A stretch of 64,000 nucleotides of DNA. It comes from Reichenbachiella faecimaris (GTDB lineage Bacteria; Bacteroidota; Bacteroidia; Cytophagales; Cyclobacteriaceae). Made by a program: the position numbers and the translations under genes. This document shows, in pieces, positions 18,222 through 27,643 of the stretch; the stretch's first letter is position 1, and each line of letters starts with the position of its first letter. Location: assembly GCF_900176375.1 (NCBI RefSeq), contig NZ_FWYF01000001.1:1374449-1438448 (forward strand), read 5' to 3'. The notes under the pieces are model-generated. The model was given only the letters and a program-made list of their open reading frames with translations. It had not been told where the DNA came from and ran no database searches.

Positions 18222-19133
18222 TTATTTCTTATCGAGAAGATATACCGTATTGGCAAACTCAATTCCGATATTGATATATCCGTCACTGTTATAGTGATAA
18301 GGGTCAGAGTAGTCATAATTCCTTGTCTCTCTGACAATGGCAGCATTTCGGTCATTTCGAACGAATTCTTCTTGAGCATGCTGAACTAACTCACCGTACT
18401 TCCAGACTTTACCATTTTCGGCAAGACCCGAATCAGATATTTTTCCAATAATCACGGGCAAATCATCATCATGGAAAGTTGCTCTCATTAGATCCATAAG
18501 ACGTTTAAGGTTGTAGTAGTAGTGCTCAGCGATACCTTCAGTAACAGTTGCATCACTTTCACCTTGCATCCAGATGATACCACTTGGTATCCATAGATCT
18601 TCAAGTCCATTGTTGTTAATATCACGATTACCCATGGCGTTATTAACTGTAGCCAGAAAGTGGTCAAACTGATTTATCCCCGAGTTGCTTCGATAGTCCA
18701 TTTCCCATGATGCGTAGTCCCTTGAGGCCAAACTATCTATAGATGATCCCCCTAGTGCATATTTAATGATAGCAATGTTATCCTCTGGATATAGCTGATT
18801 TATTCGGTAACCAAAGGAAAGCTCAGGGCCAAATTTTTGAGATAACTCATTGACAGATTCATTGCTACTGAACCCGGCACCATTCCCAGGTCTTAAGCTA
18901 TCCCACCTCCCAATACCGCCTGAAGTATTGTCATCACGGATCGGATTCCCATGGAAAATCCAGACATTATTAACCGCACCTCTCAGGCTATCGGGCAAGT
19001 CGTCGTTCGATCCATACCCCTCCATGTTGGACTGTCCGCCAAGGAAAAAAACCCTCAACACATCTTTATCCTGACCCGAAGCTTGGGTGCCACAGTAAAT
19101 GATCAATACAATTATTAATATCCTTAATTTCAT
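18222..19133 (-). CDS. SASA-domain carbohydrate esterase (sialate O-acetylesterase / acetyl-xylan-esterase-like)
   Basis: A 303-aa protein with a signal peptide ending near ASGQ (residue 20). SGNH-type blocks are in order. GGQSNMEGYG carries the nucleophile Ser at about residue 35. KYALGGSSID is the Gly block. IWMQGESDA is the block typical of SASA proteins. DPYHYNSDGY carries the C-terminal Asp/His. The family removes O-acetyl groups from sugars, in carbohydrate esterase families such as CE6. There is no sorting domain, so it is probably periplasmic. It lies 69 bp downstream of the frameshifted helix gene's start side and 116 bp from the GH110-like lipoprotein, within the same leftward operon. 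This suggests the island's substrate is acetylated. Confidence 0.85.
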   Translation of the reverse strand: MKLRILIIVLIIYCGTQASGQDKDVLRVFFLGGQSNMEGYGSNDDLPDSLRGAVNNVWIFHGNPIRDDNTSGGIGRWDSLRPGNGAGFSSNESVNELSQKFGPELSFGYRINQLYPEDNIAIIKYALGGSSIDSLASRDYASWEMDYRSNSGINQFDHFLATVNNAMGNRDINNNGLEDLWIPSGIIWMQGESDATVTEGIAEHYYYNLKRLMDLMRATFHDDDLPVIIGKISDSGLAENGKVWKYGELVQHAQEEFVRNDRNAAIVRETRNYDYSDPYHYNSDGYINIGIEFANTVYLLDKK

Positions 19134-19249
19134 TTTTGTTATATCTGTTTTCGTGTATCAAGAAAATACCAAGTGTAATCGTAGGAGGCCGAGCAGAAGA
19201 TTCGAAGCAACTACAAAAAAAAAGAGTCGATGACTTTTAATAGTCATCA

Positions 19250-21103
19250 CTAGTTCTGATAGAAATACTTGTTTGAGTTTTCCATCACTACATCATTAAA
19301 GCCTATTTGTTTGTCGATCTTGACTTCACCACAATTTTTCAAGCTAATTTCTGCCTCGCCCAGGCCCTTGTATGTATTGCCTGAAATAAACACATTAGTA
19401 CAATTCTGAATATCAAAATGTGAGAGATCGGGATAGATAGCCTCAAACAAACTGGTCTGAATGATCTTATTATCAGTTATAGTGAGCGTGTCAATACTGA
19501 GACCATACACCAACAGTCGGTCGAAGGTTTTAATGGTGTTATCGGTGAAAACAATGTTCTTATGAAAGAACCCATTTGATCGATAATCTTTCCCTATGAT
19601 AGGGTCCACCTGAAGAATTGCCTGAGGATTGTGCCCACCGATACCTAAATCTTCGAAAGTATTTCCTTTAACAAGGACATTCGTAACTGGGCCAGATTCA
19701 AACCAATAATTGGCATCTCCACAAATCCTGATACCTGCCATCATGGAGGAGAAGTAGTTGTTCGTAATCTCCACGGGTTTGGGGGTTGATATGAGCAAGC
19801 TCCTGGCTCTATTCTGACGAACAATACTGTTTGTGATTTTTGCTGAAGCCAAGTAGGACAGATTTTCCAGCACCGTGTTCTCCAATTTTAAATCCGAAAT
19901 ATCTTCGTTCAGCGAAATTTTGTAATCGTTCTCCGAATCCATCCTAACAGATTTTACCGTAACCTCCCTAATCGACAAGAGATCTGTTCTGGCCACAAAT
20001 CTTAACGTATCACCTTCTGAGGCAAATGTAAAACCCTCCTGTTGAAAGTGCCCAAAGCTTGACTTGACAGTTTTGGAATCAACCACCTCATCCACCTTCA
20101 TATAAGTACCATGGACATTGGAGGCATCATCCAGCATATTTTCAAAAAGACAGGAGTCAATTTTGATTAAACCTCTACAACCTACAAAGTGAGTAGCATC
20201 GGCTGAAGCCCCAATCATCCGGGTCGAGCCCTTTGGTAGGGTGACATTGAATTTTTTTAAGGAAATGTCCGCAGATTTTTCAGCAATTAGCGCCATTGCA
20301 CCGCTTGCATATACATTTATATTCTCCAGGTGTACATTTTTTGAATTCTGAATACTCAAACCTGGATATTTTCGGTTCTGTCCGTGTGGCCCCTTATCTA
20401 CCCATATAAAACCAACAGGAGGTAATTCCTGTGCTTTATAATTTGAGAATTCAACCACTCCCGGTGATTTCTCCACGGCTGTTAAGGGGTTACTATACCA
20501 AGCATGTTCGAATTTGGAAGTATAGTAACTGGGACGTTTGGACATTTTTTCGTAAACGATGTTTTCACCTAGTTTAAGTTTCCAGTCATACCCTTTGAAG
20601 TACAACTGATCACCTATAATCTCATAGTCATTTTCCTCACTGACTTTGAGCGTGAATGTGTTGTTGATCGGATCATTTTCCATGACTTCACCTTCAAAGG
20701 TGAATGGCCTGTCCCAATAAATATTGAAGTTTTTCAATTGTGCTTCACCTAGACCAAATAACACAAACGGAACTATTCCCCCGTGAAATATGAAATCAGA
20801 CCCGTTTCCGTTTACTTCTATACTTGAATAGTCGAAGAAGGGAAAGGCGATCTTTTTATCCCCATTATCATTATTGGATATAGCCAAGTACTTCTCTGTG
20901 GCATTTTCCGGATAAAAATGGTAAGTACCCTTTTCAAATTCTAATTTAACAGTGCCATTTTTGACGGCAGCCAATTTATCCTTCAGGAATACGGAAAAAT
21001 CATCTGATAGGCCTGGGTTAAGTTTTATTATGTCATTTTGCTGTGAGGTACACCCAATACAAAAAAGAACAACAAGAAAGTTGAATTTTAATAATCTAAA
21101 CAT
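19250..21103 (-). CDS. GH110-like alpha-galactosidase lipoprotein (right-handed beta-helix)
   Basis: ATG at 21103 is chosen because it gives a lipoprotein signal (MFRLLKFNFLVVLFCIGC). An upstream ATG at 21169 would bury it. The 617-aa length fits GH110. GASADATHF puts an Asp at residue 302 and NMLDDASNVHGTYMKV puts Asp-Asp at 325-326. This 23-residue spacing followed by N(V/L)HG is the GH110 pattern, where three Asp residues act as acid and base in an inverting mechanism. Known GH110 enzymes remove terminal alpha-1,3-galactose. Helix rungs continue to the C-terminus (VTNVLVKGNTFEDLG, KNIVFTDNTIKTF). It lies directly downstream of susD in the leftward operon and is probably a periplasm- or surface-facing lipoprotein. 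Confidence 0.82.
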   Translation of the reverse strand: MFRLLKFNFLVVLFCIGCTSQQNDIIKLNPGLSDDFSVFLKDKLAAVKNGTVKLEFEKGTYHFYPENATEKYLAISNNDNGDKKIAFPFFDYSSIEVNGNGSDFIFHGGIVPFVLFGLGEAQLKNFNIYWDRPFTFEGEVMENDPINNTFTLKVSEENDYEIIGDQLYFKGYDWKLKLGENIVYEKMSKRPSYYTSKFEHAWYSNPLTAVEKSPGVVEFSNYKAQELPPVGFIWVDKGPHGQNRKYPGLSIQNSKNVHLENINVYASGAMALIAEKSADISLKKFNVTLPKGSTRMIGASADATHFVGCRGLIKIDSCLFENMLDDASNVHGTYMKVDEVVDSKTVKSSFGHFQQEGFTFASEGDTLRFVARTDLLSIREVTVKSVRMDSENDYKISLNEDISDLKLENTVLENLSYLASAKITNSIVRQNRARSLLISTPKPVEITNNYFSSMMAGIRICGDANYWFESGPVTNVLVKGNTFEDLGIGGHNPQAILQVDPIIGKDYRSNGFFHKNIVFTDNTIKTFDRLLVYGLSIDTLTITDNKIIQTSLFEAIYPDLSHFDIQNCTNVFISGNTYKGLGEAEISLKNCGEVKIDKQIGFNDVVMENSNKYFYQN

Positions 21104-21316
21104 GTTTTTTTTCCAGTTACTGGTTTTGTGCTTATCAATGAGTCTCAAGAATAGATTGGAATCATCCAACTTTTAATTTTGAAACCTTAAGACTCCCCAA
21201 TGCTCAGATTTAAGAAAAGGAGATGATCTTCAGTACAATAGAAATTATTTGAGTAAAAAGTTGTAATCAAAAAAACAGGAGAAAAGGGACTTTTCTTCTC
21301 CTGCAAAACTTTTGAA

Positions 21317-22843
21317 TTACTCAGTACTATAGCCAGGGTTTTGCTTTAGATCTCCCCCACTAATTTGAATCTCCCTAGCCGGGATAGGATATAATATGTG
21401 ATACTCTTGAATGTTTGCCGCTGCAAATTGACTCCCTTCACTAGTTAACGCCTGTACGGTTTCCAACAGTTTACCAAATCGAACTAAATCCACCCATCTA
21501 TGACCCTCAAAAGCCAGCTCCCACTTACGTTCGTCGAGTAATGCTTGCTCGTTAATACTGCCTAGATCTACGGACTGAGGTGAATTGATATCCAGTCCAA
21601 AACCTCGTCTTCTAACCTGATTTATTGCTAAAAGAGCCTCTGCATCAGAATAGGACGCAGATGAGCCCGCATCTCGCCACTTGGCTTCTGCATATGTCAG
21701 TAGCACATCTGCATATCTTGTCAATGGGAAGTTGAAAGGAGATTGCCATTCAGTGGAATATCCTCTGGTGGCAGGATCAGGATCATGTCGCCACTTATAA
21801 GCGTACACGGTTCCATCAGTGATGGGTTCAGTATCTCCATTAGCGTTTATAACTAAATAATCAACGACGTTACGAGCTCTTCTCAAGTCTAATGGGTCAT
21901 ATGAATCGAATAACTCTACAGTAGCTCGACCAAGTTTGTATGAGATGTTATTTTCCCACGGACCAAGAGTTCCGTCCCAGGTACCTACCTGTCCTCCTTC
22001 GTTATTGCTTGAAATGTATTCAGCATCGAAAATGTACTCTATACCATGTTCATTATCTAACTCGAATATATCTCCATATACCGGCTCCAGATCGTAAGGC
22101 CCATTATCAATTACGTCCTTGGCATAGCTTGCGGCCAGTGCCGCAGCAGATGCATCGTTTAAAGGCACTCCCGACATTTGAAGATAAACTTTGGCGAGAT
22201 AAGTTTTAGCGACATATTTTGTAGCCCTTCCATCTTCATTGGTCACTGGAAGATTTTCTTCCGCCGTTTTAAAATCAGCTATAACCCTTTCGTACGTTTC
22301 AGCTAAAGTGGATCGGACGTTCTTAAATTCATTAATATTTGTACTCTCGGTGATGATGGGTACCCCACCGAAAAACCGAGCCAATTGAAAATAATAGAAC
22401 CCTCGAAGGAAGCTTGCCTCACCAAGAATTTTATTCCGGGAATCCGTCGACATGGAAACAACGTTTTCATTAATCTTACCTATTATAACATTGCATCTGG
22501 AAATACCTCGGTACTGGTCTGCATAGGTGTCTGCTGGCACACGTGAAAACGGAGTATATGTGTAATTTCCGATGTATTTGTGATCATCATACTGCGCCAC
22601 AAACATTTCGTCAGTTCCCGCGCGCCCCATCATCATCAGTCCTCTGAAATAACTCCCAAAACCATTACTAGGCCCCTGATGAGAGGCTACCACATCATAA
22701 GCACCACCAAGGGCAAGCTCAAAATCTGCTACCGAGGCAAAAAAGTTTCCCAATTCCAAATTACTTTGAGGAGGAATTTCCAATGCATCCTGGCAGGAAG
22801 AAACCAAGACCACCGCTATTATCACTATTAATATCTTTTTCAT
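21317..22843 (-). CDS. susD: SusD-family glycan-binding lipoprotein (island PUL)
   Basis: ATG at 22843 gives the lipoprotein signal MKKILIVIIAVVLVSSC. A start at 22852 only adds three residues. About 508 aa, typical for SusD/RagB. Family blocks include LRGFYYFQLARFFGGVPII, the TPR-like KYVAKTYLAKVYLQMSG, and the C-terminal RYADVLLTYAEAKWR ... LLDERKWELAFEGHRWVDLVRFGK. SusD proteins sit on the outer membrane and lid the SusC transporter. It starts 10-20 bp after susC in the same operon, and is followed by the GH110-like enzyme. Confidence 0.96.
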   Translation of the reverse strand: MKKILIVIIAVVLVSSCQDALEIPPQSNLELGNFFASVADFELALGGAYDVVASHQGPSNGFGSYFRGLMMMGRAGTDEMFVAQYDDHKYIGNYTYTPFSRVPADTYADQYRGISRCNVIIGKINENVVSMSTDSRNKILGEASFLRGFYYFQLARFFGGVPIITESTNINEFKNVRSTLAETYERVIADFKTAEENLPVTNEDGRATKYVAKTYLAKVYLQMSGVPLNDASAAALAASYAKDVIDNGPYDLEPVYGDIFELDNEHGIEYIFDAEYISSNNEGGQVGTWDGTLGPWENNISYKLGRATVELFDSYDPLDLRRARNVVDYLVINANGDTEPITDGTVYAYKWRHDPDPATRGYSTEWQSPFNFPLTRYADVLLTYAEAKWRDAGSSASYSDAEALLAINQVRRRGFGLDINSPQSVDLGSINEQALLDERKWELAFEGHRWVDLVRFGKLLETVQALTSEGSQFAAANIQEYHILYPIPAREIQISGGDLKQNPGYSTE

Positions 22844-22862
22844 TTTAAACAACTTTAGATTA

Positions 22863-25800
22863 TTAGAATTGAATGTTTATGCCAGCCATGTATGTCTTGG
22901 CCCTTGGAAATGCACCGTAATCAATACCTTGGACGAATGGAGCACTACTTTGATTTGTAGTGACCTCTGGGTCGTAACCTGAGTAATTGGTAAATACCGC
23001 CAAATTATTGGCAGCTACGTACATTTTAGCATTCTTAATTCCGTAGTTAGAAATCCACTTTGAAGGTAAATTATATCCCAGCCGAACCATCTGTAGTCGA
23101 ATGAAAGAGGCATCTTCAATCAAGAAGTCTGCAGGTTGTCTTACTGGTATTCCGGCGTATTGCGTACTGTTTGGATTCTCAGGTGTCCATCTGTTCAACC
23201 AATCTGAAAACTGATTTTCTGAATTTCCAAAAAATATCCCAGCTTTTGTTTTAGTGGCATTGAACACATCATTTCCATAAGAATATTGAAGAATAATATC
23301 TAGCTCAAATCCCTTGAACCCAAAGCTGTTATTCCAAGAGCCGTATGCTTTAGGAAGTGAGTTTCCAATTTTTGTACGATCATACCCATCAATTAAGCCG
23401 TCGGGTGTTCCATCTGGGCCGGAGATATCCTTGAATTTAATATCCCCAGGTTGCTCTCCGGATCCGGCAGTTGGAACACCGCTAAACAAATCTCCATTGG
23501 AATCAAAATCCTCCGGTAAGTAAAGACCATCCGATTTGTAACCAAAGAAGTCATTAATGGAACCCCCTACTTCTAATATCACCTCATCACTGTAGATGCC
23601 ATCAAAATTCACATCTATATAAATCGGCTGCCCATCACCCCCAAGGGCTTTTATTTCATTCTGAATGGATGTCATATTTATGCTAGTATTCCAAGTAAGG
23701 CCGCTTTGAGTTCTCAAATCGTAACCGAGCGACAGTTCAATCCCTGTATTGGCTATTTCTCCGATATTTAACCATCCGTTCTCAAATCCTGTAGAGATCG
23801 AAAGTGGTGTAAACAGTAACAAATCAGTTGTCTTCTTTACAAAATATTCAGCAGTGAACGAGAGTGAATTATCAAAAACACCCAGATCAAGCCCCATGTT
23901 ATACTGAGTAGTTGTTTCCCAAGTAAGATTTCTGTTTTCAAGAGAGCTTGGTGCCACTCCATTCGCAAACTGACCGCCAAATGTATAGTTGGAGAATTGC
24001 TGATCTAGCAAGGCACCTTGAAGCGGAACACTGGCATTGCCCGTCTGACCGATACTTCCTCGTAACTTCAAGTTGGAAATCATATTATTGCTACTCATGA
24101 ATGACTCATTATGAACATTCCAAGCCGCCGACCCTGAATAAAATGTACCCCATTTATCCAAAGCGAACCTTGAACTTCCATCGCGACGTACGGTAAATGT
24201 GGCAGAATAACGGTTGTCATAAGTATAGTTTGCTCTGGCATAATAGGACATTAGTGCCCATTTGTCAGCACTTGTGGAAGAAAACCATTCTGCAGCAGAC
24301 TGAAGAGAATTGTAGCCAAGCGATTCATTCTGAAAATCTCTTCCTTCTGCTCGTGTGAAATCACTTATGTTTTGCTGAAATGAAAATCCACTCACGAGAT
24401 TAAAGCGATGGTCATTGATTTGCTTAGAGAGCGTGAAGTAATTTTCATTCAGGAGATTTCTGGCATTTACCGTCGCTGAAGTACCGACTCCATTATTAAG
24501 CGCTCCCCAGGGAGTGGCAGCTGCATAGTATTGCTGGTCTACAAGGGTAAAGAAATCTAAACCTAAAGTGGATTTAAAAGACAACCAGTCAGTAAATGCG
24601 ACATCCACATATAGGTTCGCAATAGCTCTATTAATTATTTTATCTAGTTGAGTATTATCAGCAAGGTTTCTTGGACCTCCAATATTGCTTTGCTCATCCT
24701 GATCAATTTGATACGGATTAACACCCGCTCGTCTAAAACGAGATGCTGTATTATTGTCCATTCTGAAAGGAGCCGCAGTCAAGGCACTGATGGTCAAGCC
24801 GGCAGCAGTACCTTCTCTCCCTCCCGTTGGAGGACCATTGTTTATTATTCGACTGTAGGTGATGTTAGATCCAACGGCCACCTTATCACTAAACTGATGA
24901 TCTAACGCCAATCTTGAAGTGATTTTCTCAAAATTGGTATTGATCAGAATTGATTGATCCTTTGTGTAGGACGCTGACAGGGAATAACTAGTCTCCTTAG
25001 ATTTGCCCTGTACACCAATTGTATAATTTTGAATAGCACCTCTACGGTAAATTTCGTCCTGCCAATCAACATTCATTTTGTCTGCCTCGGGGAATTCAAA
25101 GAGTTCACCGTCTTCAGATGTAAACAATCTGTTACCCGGATTTAGCGTTTGCTGGTAATCAACATATTCTGTAAAATCCATCACATCCAACCTCTTTTTC
25201 ATCTGATGTACACCAAAATATGAACTAAACGTAATGCCTGATTGACCTTTGCGCCCCTTCTTAGTGGTTATCAAGATGACTCCCTTAGCTCCTCTGTTAC
25301 CATAGATGGCTGTGGCAGAGGCATCTTTCAAGACCTCCACTGATTCGATATCTGCCGGATTGATAAATGCAAAAGCACCTACTTTACCTGAGTATTCATC
25401 TAAGCCCCCTCCAGCGCTATTCGAAACTTCATTGAGTGGGAATCCATCTACCACGATCAATGGCTGTGAACTTCCTGAAACTGAAGCGATACCTCTAATA
25501 TTCATTTTAGTTTCAGCACCTGGCTGCCCTCCCGTCGAGCTTACATCGAGTCCTGGTATTTGACCCCGCAACGCATCTTCGAAATTGACTAAAGGACGAT
25601 TCTTTAAAACATCCGTGTTCAAAGTTGAAACTGCTCCGGTGATCTCAGTACGACTCTGCGTACCATAACCGACCACTATTACCTCATCCAACTCTGAAAC
25701 ACTGGTAGCTAGATTGATATTAAATATGGTACGGCCATTTACTAAAACCTCCTGATTCTTAAAACCCATCGAGCTAAACATGAGGGTAGCATCACTCGCA

Positions 25801-25994
25801 ACATTCAATGAGAATTTACCATCTACATCGGATATCGTACCATTGGTAGTTCCTTTTTCTTGTACGGTAACTCCCGGAAGGGACTCACCCTTGTCATCCA
25901 CCACTGTTCCTGAAACTTTTGATTGAGCAACTATCATGTTGCTAATAAGCATGATAATTCCGATCAGAAGGCCTTTTTTCATATTCTTTTTCAT
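22863..25994 (-). CDS. susC: SusC-family TonB-dependent outer-membrane transporter (island PUL)
   Basis: A 1043-aa protein. It has a signal peptide (ends MIVAQ) and a CarboxypepD-like domain (VSGTVVDDKGESLPGVTVQ). A plug with LDEVIVVGYGTQSRTEITGAV as TonB-box/plug start and the SusC signature GNRGAKGVILITTKKG follow, then a C-terminal beta-barrel ending in GINIQF. It imports oligosaccharides with the adjacent SusD. Order in the leftward operon is PKD lipoprotein, susC, susD, GH110-like, SASA esterase, helix protein. Confidence 0.97.
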   Translation of the reverse strand: MKKNMKKGLLIGIIMLISNMIVAQSKVSGTVVDDKGESLPGVTVQEKGTTNGTISDVDGKFSLNVASDATLMFSSMGFKNQEVLVNGRTIFNINLATSVSELDEVIVVGYGTQSRTEITGAVSTLNTDVLKNRPLVNFEDALRGQIPGLDVSSTGGQPGAETKMNIRGIASVSGSSQPLIVVDGFPLNEVSNSAGGGLDEYSGKVGAFAFINPADIESVEVLKDASATAIYGNRGAKGVILITTKKGRKGQSGITFSSYFGVHQMKKRLDVMDFTEYVDYQQTLNPGNRLFTSEDGELFEFPEADKMNVDWQDEIYRRGAIQNYTIGVQGKSKETSYSLSASYTKDQSILINTNFEKITSRLALDHQFSDKVAVGSNITYSRIINNGPPTGGREGTAAGLTISALTAAPFRMDNNTASRFRRAGVNPYQIDQDEQSNIGGPRNLADNTQLDKIINRAIANLYVDVAFTDWLSFKSTLGLDFFTLVDQQYYAAATPWGALNNGVGTSATVNARNLLNENYFTLSKQINDHRFNLVSGFSFQQNISDFTRAEGRDFQNESLGYNSLQSAAEWFSSTSADKWALMSYYARANYTYDNRYSATFTVRRDGSSRFALDKWGTFYSGSAAWNVHNESFMSSNNMISNLKLRGSIGQTGNASVPLQGALLDQQFSNYTFGGQFANGVAPSSLENRNLTWETTTQYNMGLDLGVFDNSLSFTAEYFVKKTTDLLLFTPLSISTGFENGWLNIGEIANTGIELSLGYDLRTQSGLTWNTSINMTSIQNEIKALGGDGQPIYIDVNFDGIYSDEVILEVGGSINDFFGYKSDGLYLPEDFDSNGDLFSGVPTAGSGEQPGDIKFKDISGPDGTPDGLIDGYDRTKIGNSLPKAYGSWNNSFGFKGFELDIILQYSYGNDVFNATKTKAGIFFGNSENQFSDWLNRWTPENPNSTQYAGIPVRQPADFLIEDASFIRLQMVRLGYNLPSKWISNYGIKNAKMYVAANNLAVFTNYSGYDPEVTTNQSSAPFVQGIDYGAFPRAKTYMAGINIQF

Positions 25995-26035
25995 GTCAAT
26001 ATTTTAAAATTTTTTAATCCTATTAATGTGTCGGG

Positions 26036-27181
26036 TTAGTCAACAACCTTCAACGAAATTTCATCAATGAAGACCTTCGTAGTGACATCCGCACCAAAGA
26101 TGATATCAGGGAACGCATTGGTTCTCAAAACTCCATCATCTGGAATTGTGATCTGAATAGAAACTTGTTGCCAATCTGTTGTCAAAACAAATGGAATTCC
26201 TGAAACCGAACTGCCATTAGGATAGTATTCGGTATAACCTTCTTCAACGCAAGCTTGACATGCACCAGACCATTCCGGTAGATGGTTCACAACCCTGAAA
26301 GTACCCAGCGAGACTCCATCTGCGCCCGCCTTAACGTACATGCTCAAAATGTAATCCTTACCTGGTTCAAGACTAACCTTGTAATCAGCAAAGTCACGGC
26401 TTATTATCTGAGCGAAGGACCATGTATCGGTATAGGTAAAAGATGAAGACGTGGCTGTACCATTAGCACCTGGTATTTCAATGCCATCATATGGGAATGC
26501 GTCTCCATTCCATGTCTGCCAGCCTACCACAGCACCATTTTCAAAGTCACCGTTAAGAATTAACTCAGGAGGACCAATTTGAACCATTTTCGTTTCAGAT
26601 ACCTCATTTCCATCTGCCGATCTAGTAATAGTCAACATGACCTCAACGGGCTGGTTGATATTGAATGTAACAGTTGGATTTTGTTCTGTAGAAATAGCAG
26701 GGTTACCAGACGGAAACTCCCAAGACCAACTAGTAGGGCTTCCTATGGATGCATCGGTAAAAGTGATCGATTCGCCAACCTTAATTCTTGTTGCTGATGG
26801 CTCAAAGTCGGCTATCAGAACAGGGAAAACAGTAATATCAAAGGTTTTGACTTCTTTCGTTCCATCAAAATAGGTAATCTCCAAAGTAGGTTGTACCTCT
26901 CCTTCTTCTTGGAAGGCCACATTAACCGCCGGCTCTGTGGATGTTTCAGGAATTCCTCCAGGAAATGTCCAAACACGACTCGATACCCCAAAAGAAAGAT
27001 CCACAAAAGTAAGCTCGGCTCCATCGGCAACTGTAAATTCTGATGAGACTGTAGCCATCAGTTCTTTAAGTGCCTCTTCTTCCTTAAAATTATCATCGAC
27101 ACACGAGATAATTAGAGGTAGCAACATCATGCCTGTAAAAAGCTTCAGTAATGCTCGTTTTTTTAAGTAGTAGTTTAGCAT
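26036..27181 (-). CDS. PKD-domain surface lipoprotein (putative surface glycan-binding protein)
   Basis: A 381-aa protein with a lipoprotein signal ending MMLLPLIISC. Two PKD-like domains follow (FTVADGAELTFVDLSFGVSSRVWTFPGG and IKVGESITFTDASIGSPTSWSWEFPSG). The C-terminal ~180 residues (LILNGDFENGAVVGWQTW ... VFIDEISLKVVD) look like a CBM4/22-type jelly roll. Such proteins typically bind glycan at the surface next to SusC/SusD. It is the first gene of the leftward operon, 41 bp before susC, and diverges from the HTCS gene. An SGBP upstream of susC is less common than one downstream of susD. Ligand unknown. Confidence 0.85.
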   Translation of the reverse strand: MLNYYLKKRALLKLFTGMMLLPLIISCVDDNFKEEEALKELMATVSSEFTVADGAELTFVDLSFGVSSRVWTFPGGIPETSTEPAVNVAFQEEGEVQPTLEITYFDGTKEVKTFDITVFPVLIADFEPSATRIKVGESITFTDASIGSPTSWSWEFPSGNPAISTEQNPTVTFNINQPVEVMLTITRSADGNEVSETKMVQIGPPELILNGDFENGAVVGWQTWNGDAFPYDGIEIPGANGTATSSSFTYTDTWSFAQIISRDFADYKVSLEPGKDYILSMYVKAGADGVSLGTFRVVNHLPEWSGACQACVEEGYTEYYPNGSSVSGIPFVLTTDWQQVSIQITIPDDGVLRTNAFPDIIFGADVTTKVFIDEISLKVVD

Positions 27182-27279
27182 AATAAAATAAATTTTAAGA
27201 AAGTAGTGTTTTCACCAATGTAATTCAAACTAAATCCTCTGTGATTACTCATTAGAAATTGCTCCTAATTCGACCCATC

Positions 27280-27296
27280 CGAAATACCGTATTTCG
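27280..27296. promoter_or_regulatory. 17-bp perfect palindrome, candidate operator
   Basis: CGAAATAC-C-GTATTTCG is a perfect 8-bp inverted repeat with a one-base centre, overlapped by a second one (CCGTA/TACGG, 27287-27301). It lies about 100 bp upstream of the PKD lipoprotein gene. The symmetry suggests a dimeric repressor, but no LacI- or GntR-type gene is in the island. Confidence 0.4.
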
Positions 27297-27406
27297 TACG
27301 GAAAATAATATCCTGAGTGTTTTCATCAGAATTCAGTAGAATTAATTAGTACCTCAAAGGTATTCTTGACTTTTGTGATTCATTTGACTCTCAAGTTCAA
27401 TTAGTA

Positions 27407-27443
27407 TTGCTCATTGGTCATACTTTAACACTGATTGAGTAAT
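27407..27443 (+). promoter_or_regulatory. Candidate island regulator site C
   Basis: TTGCTCA (27407) and TTGGTCA (27414) are tandem half-sites, followed by CTTTAACACTGATTG. The pattern TTGnTCA - CTTT - CACTGA matches sites A and B, here upstream of both the HTCS gene and the SusC/D operon. Confidence 0.4.
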
Positions 27444-27643
27444 TAATTGACTTGAATGATCAAAATCTCTCATTATTCACTACCATGGGACATTTCCTAA
27501 ATTGATGAAAGATTCGTATATCATATTTTTCATTGGTGAGGTTTAAGTGGTTCTGATTATTTTAGACGAATAATCATCCAAAGACTAGTTAACCCCAATT
27601 ATCCAACCATGGGCATTTCACCCAGAGTCAAAGTGAAAATGAA

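Larger units (their letters stand above)
27182..27643. other. Divergent regulatory region between PUL operon and HTCS
   Basis: No credible coding sequence is visible. It carries the palindrome at 27280-27296 and candidate regulator site C at 27407-27443. Both lie where the promoters of the SusC/D operon and the HTCS gene must be. Confidence 0.65.
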
